Under the pieces are notes generated by a model, which searched no databases, was not told the DNA's origin, and was given only the letters and a program-made list of their open reading frames with translations. Positions 1 to 7,002 of a stretch of DNA of 9,401 bases are shown in pieces. Made by a program: the position numbers and the translations under genes. Each line of letters starts with the position of its first letter. The stretch's first letter is position 1. Source of the stretch: Desulfurococcales archaeon. Lineage in GTDB: Archaea > Thermoproteota > Thermoprotei_A > Sulfolobales > Desulfurococcaceae. The stretch is from the NCBI GenBank assembly GCA_015521265.1, contig WAON01000197.1, positions 1-9,401 on the forward strand. The letters run 5' to 3'.

Positions 1-1
1 G

Positions 2-421
2 AGTGTTTATGGTATTTTACATGACACCTTCTCTTTGAAGCTTTGCATGGAGTATAATGTAGAGCCTGTTTATCTCGTTGTTATGGATAGGGATAGTTTT
101 AGGGAGGCCTGCGGGCAGAAGAGTCTTACTGGTTTATTGAATGTTCTTCGTACTAGTAATGTTTTCACATCTATGATCAGTGATTTTATTCAAATGGCTT
201 CAAGATATTATAAGGGCAGACACCTATTATTAATATCATCGATTTTCACTGCTTCCAGGGAGACTGTTTCATTGATTCGCGGCGAGGCTGATCTTGCGCT
301 TAAATTATTTATTTTATCGATCGGTGAAGCTGTATTACTTCGTTATGCGTTGATAAGTGTTGATTCTGGGTTTTTATCTGATTTTACAAGGGAGATTGTT
401 AGTGGGTGGTGGCCTCTTTGA
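2..421 (+). CDS. Incomplete gene ahead of atpF; possible divergent ATP synthase stalk subunit (AtpC-like)
   Basis: The frame is open from base 2 with no stop, so this is the 3' end of a gene that begins before the window; 139 codons are visible, ending in TGA at 419-421. A TTG at 35 could act as a start, but nothing upstream of it suggests one. The visible protein is soluble-looking and mostly helical, with no clear catalytic motif. Its end is SGWWPL, and a Leu/Ile/Ala-rich helix lies about 40 residues before the stop. In archaeal A-ATPase operons the gene before atpF is often atpC, which is a helical, poorly conserved protein. However, the C-terminal E-x-RNLR-type signature I would expect of AtpC is not visible. 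The stop overlaps the next gene's likely TTG start, so the two are probably cotranscribed and translationally coupled. The AtpC assignment rests on position only. Confidence 0.6.
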   Translation, partial: SVYGILHDTFSLKLCMEYNVEPVYLVVMDRDSFREACGQKSLTGLLNVLRTSNVFTSMISDFIQMASRYYKGRHLLLISSIFTASRETVSLIRGEADLALKLFILSIGEAVLLRYALISVDSGFLSDFTREIVSGWWPL

Positions 422-753
422 CTTTTATGCCTAGGATGCATCGAGGCCTTGTAATCGGCGATCCCTACCTAGCACTAATCGCTTCCGCGGCTGGTTTTGA
501 CTACTTAATATATAATGGTGATTGTAGCAGTGTTAGAGAAGTGTTGGAGAAGTCTTTGCCTAGTGTTGGATTAGTGATTGTTTTGAGGAGCATATATAAT
601 GAGTGCAGTTTTATCCGCGATTTTGAAGATGAGCATAGGGACATATTGTTTATTCAGCTTGATGATCCGAGGATGATCGAGAAAATAGATCCTAAGAAGT
701 ATTATGAGGAGCTTATGGCTAAATACATTGGTATGAGGTTCGAATTAAAATAG
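418..753 (+). CDS. atpF: A-type ATP synthase subunit F
   Basis: Small Rossmann-like central-stalk subunit of the A1Ao ATP synthase; in the family it binds subunit D and couples rotation in A1. The beginning is family-like: a hydrophobic strand ending in VIGDP, followed by a short helix with AGFDYLI. A second strand, VGLVIVLRSIYNE, corresponds to the family's GxI-hydrophobic-T/R-x-I stretch. The protein is about 111 residues, normal for AtpF. The start is uncertain: GTG at 406 or 409, TTG at 418 and ATG at 427 are all in frame. I chose TTG 418 because it overlaps the upstream TGA as TTGA and has GGTGG a few bases upstream; ATG 427 is the main alternative. The 47-base gap to atpA and the shared direction fit the F-A-B operon order. 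Context carries much of the weight, because AtpF is weakly conserved in Crenarchaeota. Confidence 0.75.
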   Translation: MTFMPRMHRGLVIGDPYLALIASAAGFDYLIYNGDCSSVREVLEKSLPSVGLVIVLRSIYNECSFIRDFEDEHRDILFIQLDDPRMIEKIDPKKYYEELMAKYIGMRFELK

Positions 754-800
754 TGTTTAACCGGATTCATTGTAATTGTTTGGTGTGGTGGGAATAGGAG

Positions 801-3800
801 ATGCCTGCACGTGGTAGGATATATAGGGTTTCAGGACCCCTCGTTATTGCTGATGGTATGAGGGGTTCTAAGGTTTATGAAGTTGTAGAAGTTGGTAGTG
901 ATAGGTTAATCGGTGAGATTATCGGTGTTGAGGGGGATAAGGCTATCATACAGGTTTATGAGGATACGACCGGGCTTAGGGTTGGAGACGAAGTATATGG
1001 TACCGGCTATCCTTTAGCTGCCGAACTAGGCCCCGGACTCATATCATCAATCTATGATGGTATTCAGAGGCCTCTACCACTACTATGGGAGATCGCCGGC
1101 TTCTTCGTTAAGAGGGGTGTTAAAGCCGCGCCGCTGCCTAGGGATAAGAAATGGCACTTCACCCCCCTGGTAAAACAGGGGGATAAGGTTGTGCCCGGGG
1201 ATTACCTCGGGTATGTTGAAGAGACTGAGGTTGTGCGCCACTATATAATGGTTCCCCCCGACGTGAGCGGCGAGGTTAGAGAGATCGCTCCCGAGGGGGA
1301 TTATAGAGTCGATGAAGCAATAGCTAAGATAGGTGATAAAGAGGTATTAATGCTGCAGAAATGGCCTGTTAGAAAGCCTAGGCCTTACAGGGAGAAACTA
1401 GAGCCTCGAGAACCCTTGATAACAGGGCAGAGAGTAATCGATTTCTTCTTCCCTCTAGCCAAGGGTGGAAAAGCAGCAATACCTGGCGGCTTCGGTACTG
1501 GGAAGTGTGTACTTCCGGGGACGCCCGTATTACTCAGTGATGGGAGTGTAAAGATTATCGATGAGTTATTCAGGGAAGTTAAGGGTGGAGAACCCGATCT
1601 ATCCCTGGATGAGGAAGTAATTGATGCTAGTAGTAGAGGATTAGAAGTCTTAGCTTTTAATGGTGAAAAATTCGTTAGGGCCCGTGTAACACATGTTTAT
1701 AGAGGATATACTGATAAAGTGGTTAGGATTAAAACGGCTAGTGGTAGGGTAATAGAGGTTACACCAGTCCATAAGCTACCGGTATTTAACCCGGACGGCT
1801 ACATAGAATTTATCGAGGCCCAGGAGATCAAGCCTTCAGATTATATAGTAATACCTCGTAAAGTAATAATTAACAATGTTGAACCCCCTATCTTGCCCCT
1901 CGAGAAACTAGGGGAGTACAGTGATGTTGTAAGTAGGGATGAAAACATAAATAGTACTATTAGGAGGATTCTTAGAAGATTACCCGACTCGGAGATCCTT
2001 AAGCTTTCAATGGAAACGGGTTTATCATATTCAACTATTAAGACGCTGGCCTATGCTAAGCGTTCTATACCATTCAAACTATTAGTACTACTGCACAAAG
2101 AGTATAGCGAGATAAGTCTTCCAAAATACTTTGGTTTAAAGAGGAGTAGTAAAACAATTACACTACCCCGAAGGATGAGCAGGGAGCTAGCCGAGTTCTT
2201 GGGCCTCTTATTATCGGATGGCTCGATCATTAATCGCCGCATTGTTTTCTTCAGCAATGATGAAGCATTGAGGAGGAGGTTTAAGGAATTAACTCGTATG
2301 ATCTTTAATGTAGAAGCTGTGGAGAAAAAGTGTCGTACAGTTTATTGTGTCGAGATAAATTCGAGGCTTCTAGCGAGGTTTCTCCACCTATTAGGAGTAC
2401 CTGTACGTAGGAAGTCCCACTCTGCCGAGGTTCCAGTCTACGTGTTTAAATCTCCTATCCACATTATTGCAGGGTTTTTGAAGGGATACTATCTCGGCGA
2501 TGGAGGATTCAGCGGCAATACTTTGGAGTTCCATAGTGTTTCTAGGGGAATGATCAGTGGCTTAGCATACTTACTGTCGAGATTAGGGATATTGTATTCC
2601 ATTAGTGGCTCCGGCCATAGGCTTGAAATAACTGGGATAAGTGAGCTCGAGAAATTCTATAATTTAGTCCTACATGATGCTCCAAGGATTGATAAGGTTG
2701 AGAAACTGTATGGATACATTGCTTCTAAGAAGAGGAATAGGCTAGTACGGGAAACGATCCCGCTTTCACCAATGCTTCTAAGAAAGCTCTACAAGATCGC
2801 TTCTAGGCGAGACTTCGAGAAACACGGCGTGCATATCGGCAACCAGGTTTATAATGGGGAGAACTTGTCTAGCCAAGGACTCTTAAAACTAGTGTATACT
2901 ACTAGTAATCTAGCACAAGCGGAGGCAGCTTCTAGTATTGTACTGAGCCTTTTAGAGAAACTGATACACGCATTGAAATACGTTGCACTGGATAGGGTTG
3001 AAGAAGTAAGTATTATCGAGAAGAAGACTCCAGTATATGATATAACCGTTGAAAAATACCATAACTTCATCGGCGGCGAGGTACCAACCATTTATCACAA
3101 TACTGTTACCTTGCAGCAATTGACTAAGTGGAGTGCTGTTGATATTGCTATTTATGTTGGTTGTGGTGAGCGTGGGAATGAGATGGCTGATGCGCTTCAT
3201 AGTTTCCGTAAGCTAGTTGATCCTAGGACTGGGAAAGCCCTTGTTGAGAGGAGTATATTCATCGCTAATACTAGTAATATGCCGGTAGCTGCCCGCGAGA
3301 CTAGTGTTTTCCTAGGCGCTACGCTTGGAGAGTATTTCAGGGATATGGGGTACCACGTGTTAATGGTTGCAGACTCTACTAGTAGATGGGCTGAAGCTAT
3401 GAGGGAGATTAGCGGTAGGCTCGAGGAGCTGCCCGGCGAGGAGGGTTACCCGGCATATCTAGGCTCAAGGCTTGCAAGCTTCTATGAGAGAAGCGGCTTC
3501 GTAAAAACCATCGGACAGCCGGAGAGGATGGGTAGCCTAACAATTATGGGCGCCGTATCCCCGCCGGGAGCAGATTTCAGCGAGCCAGTTACACAGTCGA
3601 CTCTTAGAATTGTTAGAGCACTCTACGCTCTAGACGTTAACCTAGCCTATAGGAGGCATTACCCAGCTATAAACTGGCTGATCAGCTACAGCCTCTACGT
3701 CGACAACGTTACGGATTGGTGGCATAAAAACATCGATCCTGAGTGGAGGATGATGAGGGAGAAAGCACTAGCTATTCTGCAGAAGGAGGCTGAGCTCGAG

Positions 3801-4145
3801 GAGCTTGTACGCCTTGTTGGTGCTGAAGCATTGCCGGAGGAGGATAAGTTACTATTAGAAGTAGCGCGTATGATCCGCGAAGACTTCCTACAGCAGAATG
3901 CCTTCCATGAAATAGATACTTATTGTCCCCCGAAGAAAGCAGTGCTTATGATGAAGGCTATACTGTTGTTCTACGAGCTAGGCCTTAAAGCCCTAAAACA
4001 GGGTGTAACCGTGGAGGATATTAGGAAGTTGAAGTCGAGGGTTTCTATTGCACGTATGAAGGAGATCCCGAACAAGGGGTTCGAGTCCTACTTTGAGGAG
4101 TTGTTTAAGGAGATTAGGATGGATTATGAGAAGTTAACCGGGTGA
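801..4145 (+). CDS. atpA: A-type ATP synthase catalytic subunit A precursor, interrupted by an intein
   Basis: Catalytic nucleotide-binding subunit of the membrane A1Ao ATP synthase. The precursor has 1114 residues; removing the 532-residue intein leaves 582, the usual length of AtpA. The N-terminal beta-barrel (roughly 1-75, with SGPLVIADGMRG) is followed by the A-subunit-specific bulge domain (about 110-190). The P-loop GGFGTGK ends at residue 235 and resumes with Thr768 after the intein. The catalytic Glu lies in GCGERGNE (Glu790 of the precursor), and the Walker B strand runs to Asp858 in VLMVADSTSRW. It is followed by the PGEEGYPAYLGSRLASFYERSG region and a helical C-terminal domain. Start ATG 801 is preceded by purine-rich GGTGGGAATAGGAG. 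The TGA at 4143-4145 lies inside the ribosome binding site of atpB. Identity is certain; which ion it couples (H+ or Na+) cannot be told from this subunit. Confidence 0.98.
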   Translation: MPARGRIYRVSGPLVIADGMRGSKVYEVVEVGSDRLIGEIIGVEGDKAIIQVYEDTTGLRVGDEVYGTGYPLAAELGPGLISSIYDGIQRPLPLLWEIAGFFVKRGVKAAPLPRDKKWHFTPLVKQGDKVVPGDYLGYVEETEVVRHYIMVPPDVSGEVREIAPEGDYRVDEAIAKIGDKEVLMLQKWPVRKPRPYREKLEPREPLITGQRVIDFFFPLAKGGKAAIPGGFGTGKCVLPGTPVLLSDGSVKIIDELFREVKGGEPDLSLDEEVIDASSRGLEVLAFNGEKFVRARVTHVYRGYTDKVVRIKTASGRVIEVTPVHKLPVFNPDGYIEFIEAQEIKPSDYIVIPRKVIINNVEPPILPLEKLGEYSDVVSRDENINSTIRRILRRLPDSEILKLSMETGLSYSTIKTLAYAKRSIPFKLLVLLHKEYSEISLPKYFGLKRSSKTITLPRRMSRELAEFLGLLLSDGSIINRRIVFFSNDEALRRRFKELTRMIFNVEAVEKKCRTVYCVEINSRLLARFLHLLGVPVRRKSHSAEVPVYVFKSPIHIIAGFLKGYYLGDGGFSGNTLEFHSVSRGMISGLAYLLSRLGILYSISGSGHRLEITGISELEKFYNLVLHDAPRIDKVEKLYGYIASKKRNRLVRETIPLSPMLLRKLYKIASRRDFEKHGVHIGNQVYNGENLSSQGLLKLVYTTSNLAQAEAASSIVLSLLEKLIHALKYVALDRVEEVSIIEKKTPVYDITVEKYHNFIGGEVPTIYHNTVTLQQLTKWSAVDIAIYVGCGERGNEMADALHSFRKLVDPRTGKALVERSIFIANTSNMPVAARETSVFLGATLGEYFRDMGYHVLMVADSTSRWAEAMREISGRLEELPGEEGYPAYLGSRLASFYERSGFVKTIGQPERMGSLTIMGAVSPPGADFSEPVTQSTLRIVRALYALDVNLAYRRHYPAINWLISYSLYVDNVTDWWHKNIDPEWRMMREKALAILQKEAELEELVRLVGAEALPEEDKLLLEVARMIREDFLQQNAFHEIDTYCPPKKAVLMMKAILLFYELGLKALKQGVTVEDIRKLKSRVSIARMKEIPNKGFESYFEELFKEIRMDYEKLTG
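1506..3101 (+). mobile_element. In-frame intein with LAGLIDADG homing endonuclease, in the AtpA P-loop (VMA-b position)
   Basis: A self-splicing protein element of 532 residues (precursor 236-767). Block A starts with the nucleophile Cys236 in CVLPGTPVLLSDGS. Block B has the TxxH motif as TPVH (Thr321, His324). Block F is VYDITVEKYHNFI. Block G ends VPTIYHN, with the penultimate His and terminal Asn767, and Thr768 is the +1 residue. All class 1 splicing residues are therefore present. The endonuclease insert has two dodecapeptides, LAEFLGLLLSDG (ends about residue 474, acidic Asp473) and IAGFLKGYYLGDG (Asp567). Both active-site aspartates are kept, so it may still cut the intein-less allele. 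A helix-turn-helix-like segment precedes the first motif. The insertion lies between Lys and Thr of the Walker A motif. As I recall, this is the VMA-b site used by Thermoplasma and Pyrococcus inteins, unlike the yeast VMA1 site a few residues earlier. Confidence 0.96.
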
Positions 4146-4146
4146 T
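4141..4146 (+). promoter_or_regulatory. Ribosome binding site of atpB containing the atpA stop codon
   Basis: GGTGAT is a perfect match to the archaeal 16S rRNA anti-Shine-Dalgarno sequence. It includes the TGA stop of atpA (4143-4145) and sits six bases before the TTG start of atpB. This supports the TTG start and suggests that ribosomes ending on atpA help start atpB, which would keep A and B near 1:1. Confidence 0.75.
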
Positions 4147-4152
4147 AAAGGT

Positions 4153-5556
4153 TTGGCTGGAGCAGTACCTTTATCGGTAAGGGAGTCTTCGAGGCTTGTC
4201 AAGGCTCAGGGAAGCCTTTTGATCGCTGAGCCTATGAAGGGTGTTAGCTATGGTGAGGTAGTAGAAGTAGTCCTAGGTACTGGGGAGTCTAGGCTTGGCC
4301 AAGTAATCGATGTAAGCCGTGATGCAACGATTATACAGGTATTCGGCGGTGTAAGCGATATAGATCTTAAGAATAGCCGTGTAAGATACCGCGGCGAAAC
4401 CTTTAAGCTACCGGTTAGCACCGATATGCTTGGAAGAATATTTGATGGATTAGGGAGGCCTATTGATGGCGGCCCACAGATAATCCCTGAAGACTACCTA
4501 GACATTAACGGTGCACCGTTAAACCCTGCAGCGAGGCTTCCACCGTCAGAGTTTATAGAGACCGGTATATCGGCTATTGACGGGCTTAACAGCCTCGTTA
4601 GGGGGCAGAAGCTACCGATATTCAGTGGATCAGGCCTCCCTCACAATAGGATCGCGGCTCAGATCGTTAGGCAGGCCCGCGTCCGGGGTAAGGAGGAGCG
4701 GTTCGCTATAGTATTCGCCGCGATCGGTGTAAGCTATGATGATGCACTGTTCTTCATCGAGAACTTTAAGAATTACGGAGCATTAGAGAACACCGTTGCA
4801 TTCATAAATACTGCTGATTCACCAGTTATCGAGAGGATTGCTATTCCAAGGGTAGCATTAACAGTTGCAGAATTCCTCGCTTGGAGGTATGACATGCACG
4901 TCTTAGCAATACTAACCGATATGACTAACTACTGTGAAGCACTCAGAGAACTAAGTGCTGCCCGTGAAGAAGTCCCTAGCAGGCGCGGTTATCCCGGATA
5001 CATGTATACAGACCTAGCAACGATCTATGAGAGGGCTGGGAGAGTTGAGGGTAAGAAGGGTAGTGTAACACAAATGCCCATACTCACGATGCCCGACGAT
5101 GACATCACCCATCCAATACCAGACTTAACCGGGTATATTACTGAGGGGCAGCTCGTCCTGTCGAGGCAGCTATGGCTTAAAGGGATCTATCCACCATTCG
5201 ACATATTAATGAGCCTCTCCAGGCTTATGAAGGACGGTATTGGGCCGGGTAAGACTAGGGAGGATCACCGCGGAGTATTCATGCAGCTATACGCGGCTTA
5301 CGCTGAAGGAGTTAAGCTGCGGGAGCTAGCTGTTGTTGTTGGAACAGAAGCTCTTTCACCCCGTGATCGTAGATACCTCGACTTCGCGGACAGGTTTGAA
5401 AAAGAATTCATAGGTCAGGGGGAGTATGAGAGGAGGACTATTGAGGAGACGCTGGATAAGGGCTGGGAGCTACTAGCTATATTGCCCGAGGAAGAATTAA
5501 AGCATGTTAAGGAGGAGCATATTAAGAAGTATCATCCACACTACCGTAAAAAGTAG
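4153..5556 (+). CDS. atpB: A-type ATP synthase non-catalytic (regulatory) subunit B
   Basis: Subunit B alternates with A in the A3B3 hexamer of the A1 sector; it binds nucleotide but does not hydrolyse it. Its 467 residues match the family length. The N-terminal barrel includes GSLLIAEPMKG, followed by GRIFDGLGRPIDGGP (about 94-108). The degenerate P-loop GSGLPHN (159-165) lacks the GKT of subunit A, which marks it as B rather than A. Further on come the DMTNYCEALRELS stretch (256-268) and the SRRGYPGYMYTDLATIYERAGR region (276-297), followed by the DITHPIPDLTGYITEGQ segment. Start TTG 4153 is chosen because a perfect GGTGAT lies six bases upstream, overlapping the atpA stop. The two genes are only seven bases apart and probably translationally coupled. 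No atpD follows; a hairpin and convergent genes come next, so the transcript likely ends here. Confidence 0.97.
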   Translation: MAGAVPLSVRESSRLVKAQGSLLIAEPMKGVSYGEVVEVVLGTGESRLGQVIDVSRDATIIQVFGGVSDIDLKNSRVRYRGETFKLPVSTDMLGRIFDGLGRPIDGGPQIIPEDYLDINGAPLNPAARLPPSEFIETGISAIDGLNSLVRGQKLPIFSGSGLPHNRIAAQIVRQARVRGKEERFAIVFAAIGVSYDDALFFIENFKNYGALENTVAFINTADSPVIERIAIPRVALTVAEFLAWRYDMHVLAILTDMTNYCEALRELSAAREEVPSRRGYPGYMYTDLATIYERAGRVEGKKGSVTQMPILTMPDDDITHPIPDLTGYITEGQLVLSRQLWLKGIYPPFDILMSLSRLMKDGIGPGKTREDHRGVFMQLYAAYAEGVKLRELAVVVGTEALSPRDRRYLDFADRFEKEFIGQGEYERRTIEETLDKGWELLAILPEEELKHVKEEHIKKYHPHYRKK

Positions 5557-5569
5557 GGGTCCTACCCCT
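5555..5569 (+). terminator. Hairpin between convergent atpB and the aldolase gene, possible terminator
   Basis: AGGGGT and ACCCCT form a perfect six-base-pair stem around a three-base loop (CCT). The stem begins at the last bases of the atpB stop codon and is followed by pyrimidine-rich TCTATACTCTATTTAT on the + strand. It lies in the 37-base gap between two converging genes, so it could serve either transcript. Archaeal termination depends mainly on T-runs rather than hairpins, and the T-tract here is interrupted, so the role is inferred. Confidence 0.45.
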
Positions 5570-5593
5570 CTATACTCTATTTATATGTTGTTT

Positions 5594-6196
5594 CTAGCCT
5601 CTTAATATCCTCGATATACTCTTCAACGATTCTAGGAGTTTCCTTGTAAAGACGTATTTAGCAGTTTCCTCCAGCGTTACGATTGCATCTAGTGCTGAGT
5701 GTACACTAGCACCCCACGCGAATACTCCATGCATGGGAACTACTACGAGGTTAGCACCCTTCCCGACTTCCTCGGCAATATTCAGTGCTAACTCGAGCGT
5801 CCCCGGCTCAGCTGGCTTAGCTACTGAGACATTCCCAATACTGTACTTAACCTCTAATGGACCCGCTAACCACCAGTTTTCTAAGCCTATATCCGTTAAT
5901 GCTAGGGCTAATGGTGTATGGGCGTGTAATACGGCTTTTGCCTCCGGTATTCTCTTATAGAATTGAGCGTGGGCGCTTACTTCTATTGAAGGCCTATACT
6001 TCCCAATGTATTCCCCAGTTTCTAGATCGTATTCTACAAGGTCTTCAACTGTCAACCTATGCTTTGCTAACCCGCTGGGGGTTATCAGTATTTTCGACGG
6101 CCCAATTCTTATACTACCATTACCGCCTCGAGGATTAGTCATACCTAGGAGGACTAGTGTTTTCATAGCTTCTACTAGTTCAACCCTTTCATCCAC
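5594..6196 (-). CDS. Class II aldolase/adducin-family protein (fuculose-phosphate-aldolase-like)
   Basis: A 200-residue member of the zinc-dependent class II aldolase family, whose members cleave or form sugar phosphates such as L-fuculose 1-phosphate, or epimerise or dehydrate them. Family motifs occur in order: GGNGSIRI (24-31, phosphate-binding loop), ITPSGL (38-43), the catalytic Glu72 in RPSIEVSAH, zinc ligands His91 and His93 in HAHTPLA, and the third zinc ligand His156 in PMHGVFAWG. These match Glu73, His92, His94 and His155 of E. coli FucA almost position for position. The active site thus looks complete, but the substrate cannot be read from sequence. The start is a GTG at 6194-6196, 16 bases after the upstream metallo-hydrolase stop, with purine-rich GCGAGGGG between, so the two genes probably share a transcript. 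It could serve sugar or aldehyde metabolism, or the archaeal use of such aldolases in cofactor or nucleoside salvage; I cannot choose between these. Confidence 0.92.
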   Translation of the reverse strand: MDERVELVEAMKTLVLLGMTNPRGGNGSIRIGPSKILITPSGLAKHRLTVEDLVEYDLETGEYIGKYRPSIEVSAHAQFYKRIPEAKAVLHAHTPLALALTDIGLENWWLAGPLEVKYSIGNVSVAKPAEPGTLELALNIAEEVGKGANLVVVPMHGVFAWGASVHSALDAIVTLEETAKYVFTRKLLESLKSISRILRG

Positions 6197-6212
6197 CAGC
6201 CTTACCCCTCGC

Positions 6213-6926
6213 CTAATCTATCGTGGCGAAATCCCCTGCTCTTAGAATCCTAGTACTATTTGATCCCATTCTCTCCTTTAATAATTCCCGAAATCTTTCA
6301 CCGGAGCAGTGTAGTGGTATTATCAGCCTCGGCTTTACCTCCCCCGCTAATCTATCAACATATTTCTCAATGATCCTGTCCGGCGCGTTTGATAAGTGGA
6401 ATCCGCCGATTATACAGCATATGTCCTTATTCAAAGTTTCACTAATGTACTCTAATAGTTTTTCCAAGCCCGGATGCATACACCCAGAGAAAACCACTAA
6501 TCCTTTACCGCTACGAATTATTAGGAAGTGCTCCCATGGAGGACCATTTAAAGGCTTTGATACAAGTATATCGTTGCTCAACCATGTATCGCCTATGATC
6601 TCGTGGGGCTTCAATCCTTCACCGAGTAGCTTCTTTCCAAGCCCTTCCATCGAGCCGTAGGGTATGTAGACGTCCAGGTATGGAGACGCCCATCCCAGGT
6701 TGAATACTCCGCCTATGTGTGGGGTGTGAATGTGTGATAGTATTACAGCATCTATTAGTTCGATGTCTATATTCATTCTTTCAGCATTATACTCTAAGAT
6801 CTCCGGTAACGGGCCGGTGTCGAATAATAGGATCTTCTCATCGGTGTCTATGTATATTGATAAGCCATGAATACCTTTAAACCCCTCCCGTGCTTCATCA
6901 TTAACAATTACTCCTATCCTTATCAA
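6213..6926 (-). CDS. Metallo-beta-lactamase-fold protein, dihydropterin-phosphate-synthase-like, altered metal motif
   Basis: A 237-residue protein of the MBL-fold subgroup that includes the archaeal 7,8-dihydropterin-6-methyl-4-(ribofuranosyl)aminobenzene 5'-phosphate synthase of methanopterin synthesis. Subgroup signs are LLFDTG (33-38), SGCMHPG (147-153, His151), IIGGFHLS (172-179, His177) and PLHCSGE (204-210, His206). The usual HxHxDH metal motif reads HIHTPH (65-70): the three histidines remain but the Asp is Pro69. In MBL enzymes this Asp binds the second metal and often takes part in catalysis, so activity may be mononuclear, changed or lost. The start is TTG 6926; an in-frame TAG six codons upstream leaves no earlier start. 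It is the first gene of a two-gene - strand unit with the aldolase. The fold is secure; a role in pterin chemistry is only a family-based guess. Confidence 0.88.
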   Translation of the reverse strand: MIRIGVIVNDEAREGFKGIHGLSIYIDTDEKILLFDTGPLPEILEYNAERMNIDIELIDAVILSHIHTPHIGGVFNLGWASPYLDVYIPYGSMEGLGKKLLGEGLKPHEIIGDTWLSNDILVSKPLNGPPWEHFLIIRSGKGLVVFSGCMHPGLEKLLEYISETLNKDICCIIGGFHLSNAPDRIIEKYVDRLAGEVKPRLIIPLHCSGERFRELLKERMGSNSTRILRAGDFATID

Positions 6927-6968
6927 CTCTTTGATACACCACTAAACCGTAAAGGATGCTTAACTACT

Positions 6969-6980
6969 CAATATATTTAG
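6969..6980 (-). promoter_or_regulatory. Candidate TATA box for the MBL-fold and aldolase genes
   Basis: The - strand reads CTAAATATATTG here, resembling an archaeal TATA element. Transcription about 25 bases downstream would start near 6948 and give a leader of about 20 bases that contains GTGGTG before the TTG start at 6926. It lies in a 138-base AT-rich divergent intergenic region. Confidence 0.4.
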
Positions 6981-7002
6981 GGATAACACAATTATATCCT
7001 TA

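Noticed and set aside
2051..3200. Open frames on the - strand inside the intein and the start of the C-terminal AtpA part
   Set aside because: They lie antisense to well-conserved intein and AtpA coding sequence, are 68-82 residues long, and resemble no known protein.
801..4145. Reading the 1114-residue AtpA as a natural fusion or domain insertion rather than an intein
   Set aside because: The insert splits the P-loop, begins with Cys and ends with His-Asn before Thr, and carries splicing blocks A, B, F and G, so it must be an intein.
4153..5556. atpB as a second catalytic A subunit
   Set aside because: Its P-loop is the degenerate GSGLPHN and it lacks the A-specific bulge domain.
5555..5569. 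The inter-operon hairpin as a small RNA or repeat element
   Set aside because: It is only a six-base stem in a 37-base gap and is more simply a terminator-like structure.
5733..6245. Three + strand open frames opposite the aldolase gene
   Set aside because: The - strand frame holds the complete class II aldolase motif set, so these are shadows.
6223..6660. A 145-codon + strand open frame opposite the MBL-fold gene
   Set aside because: The - strand protein has all subgroup motifs; the + strand translation is low-complexity and unlike any family.
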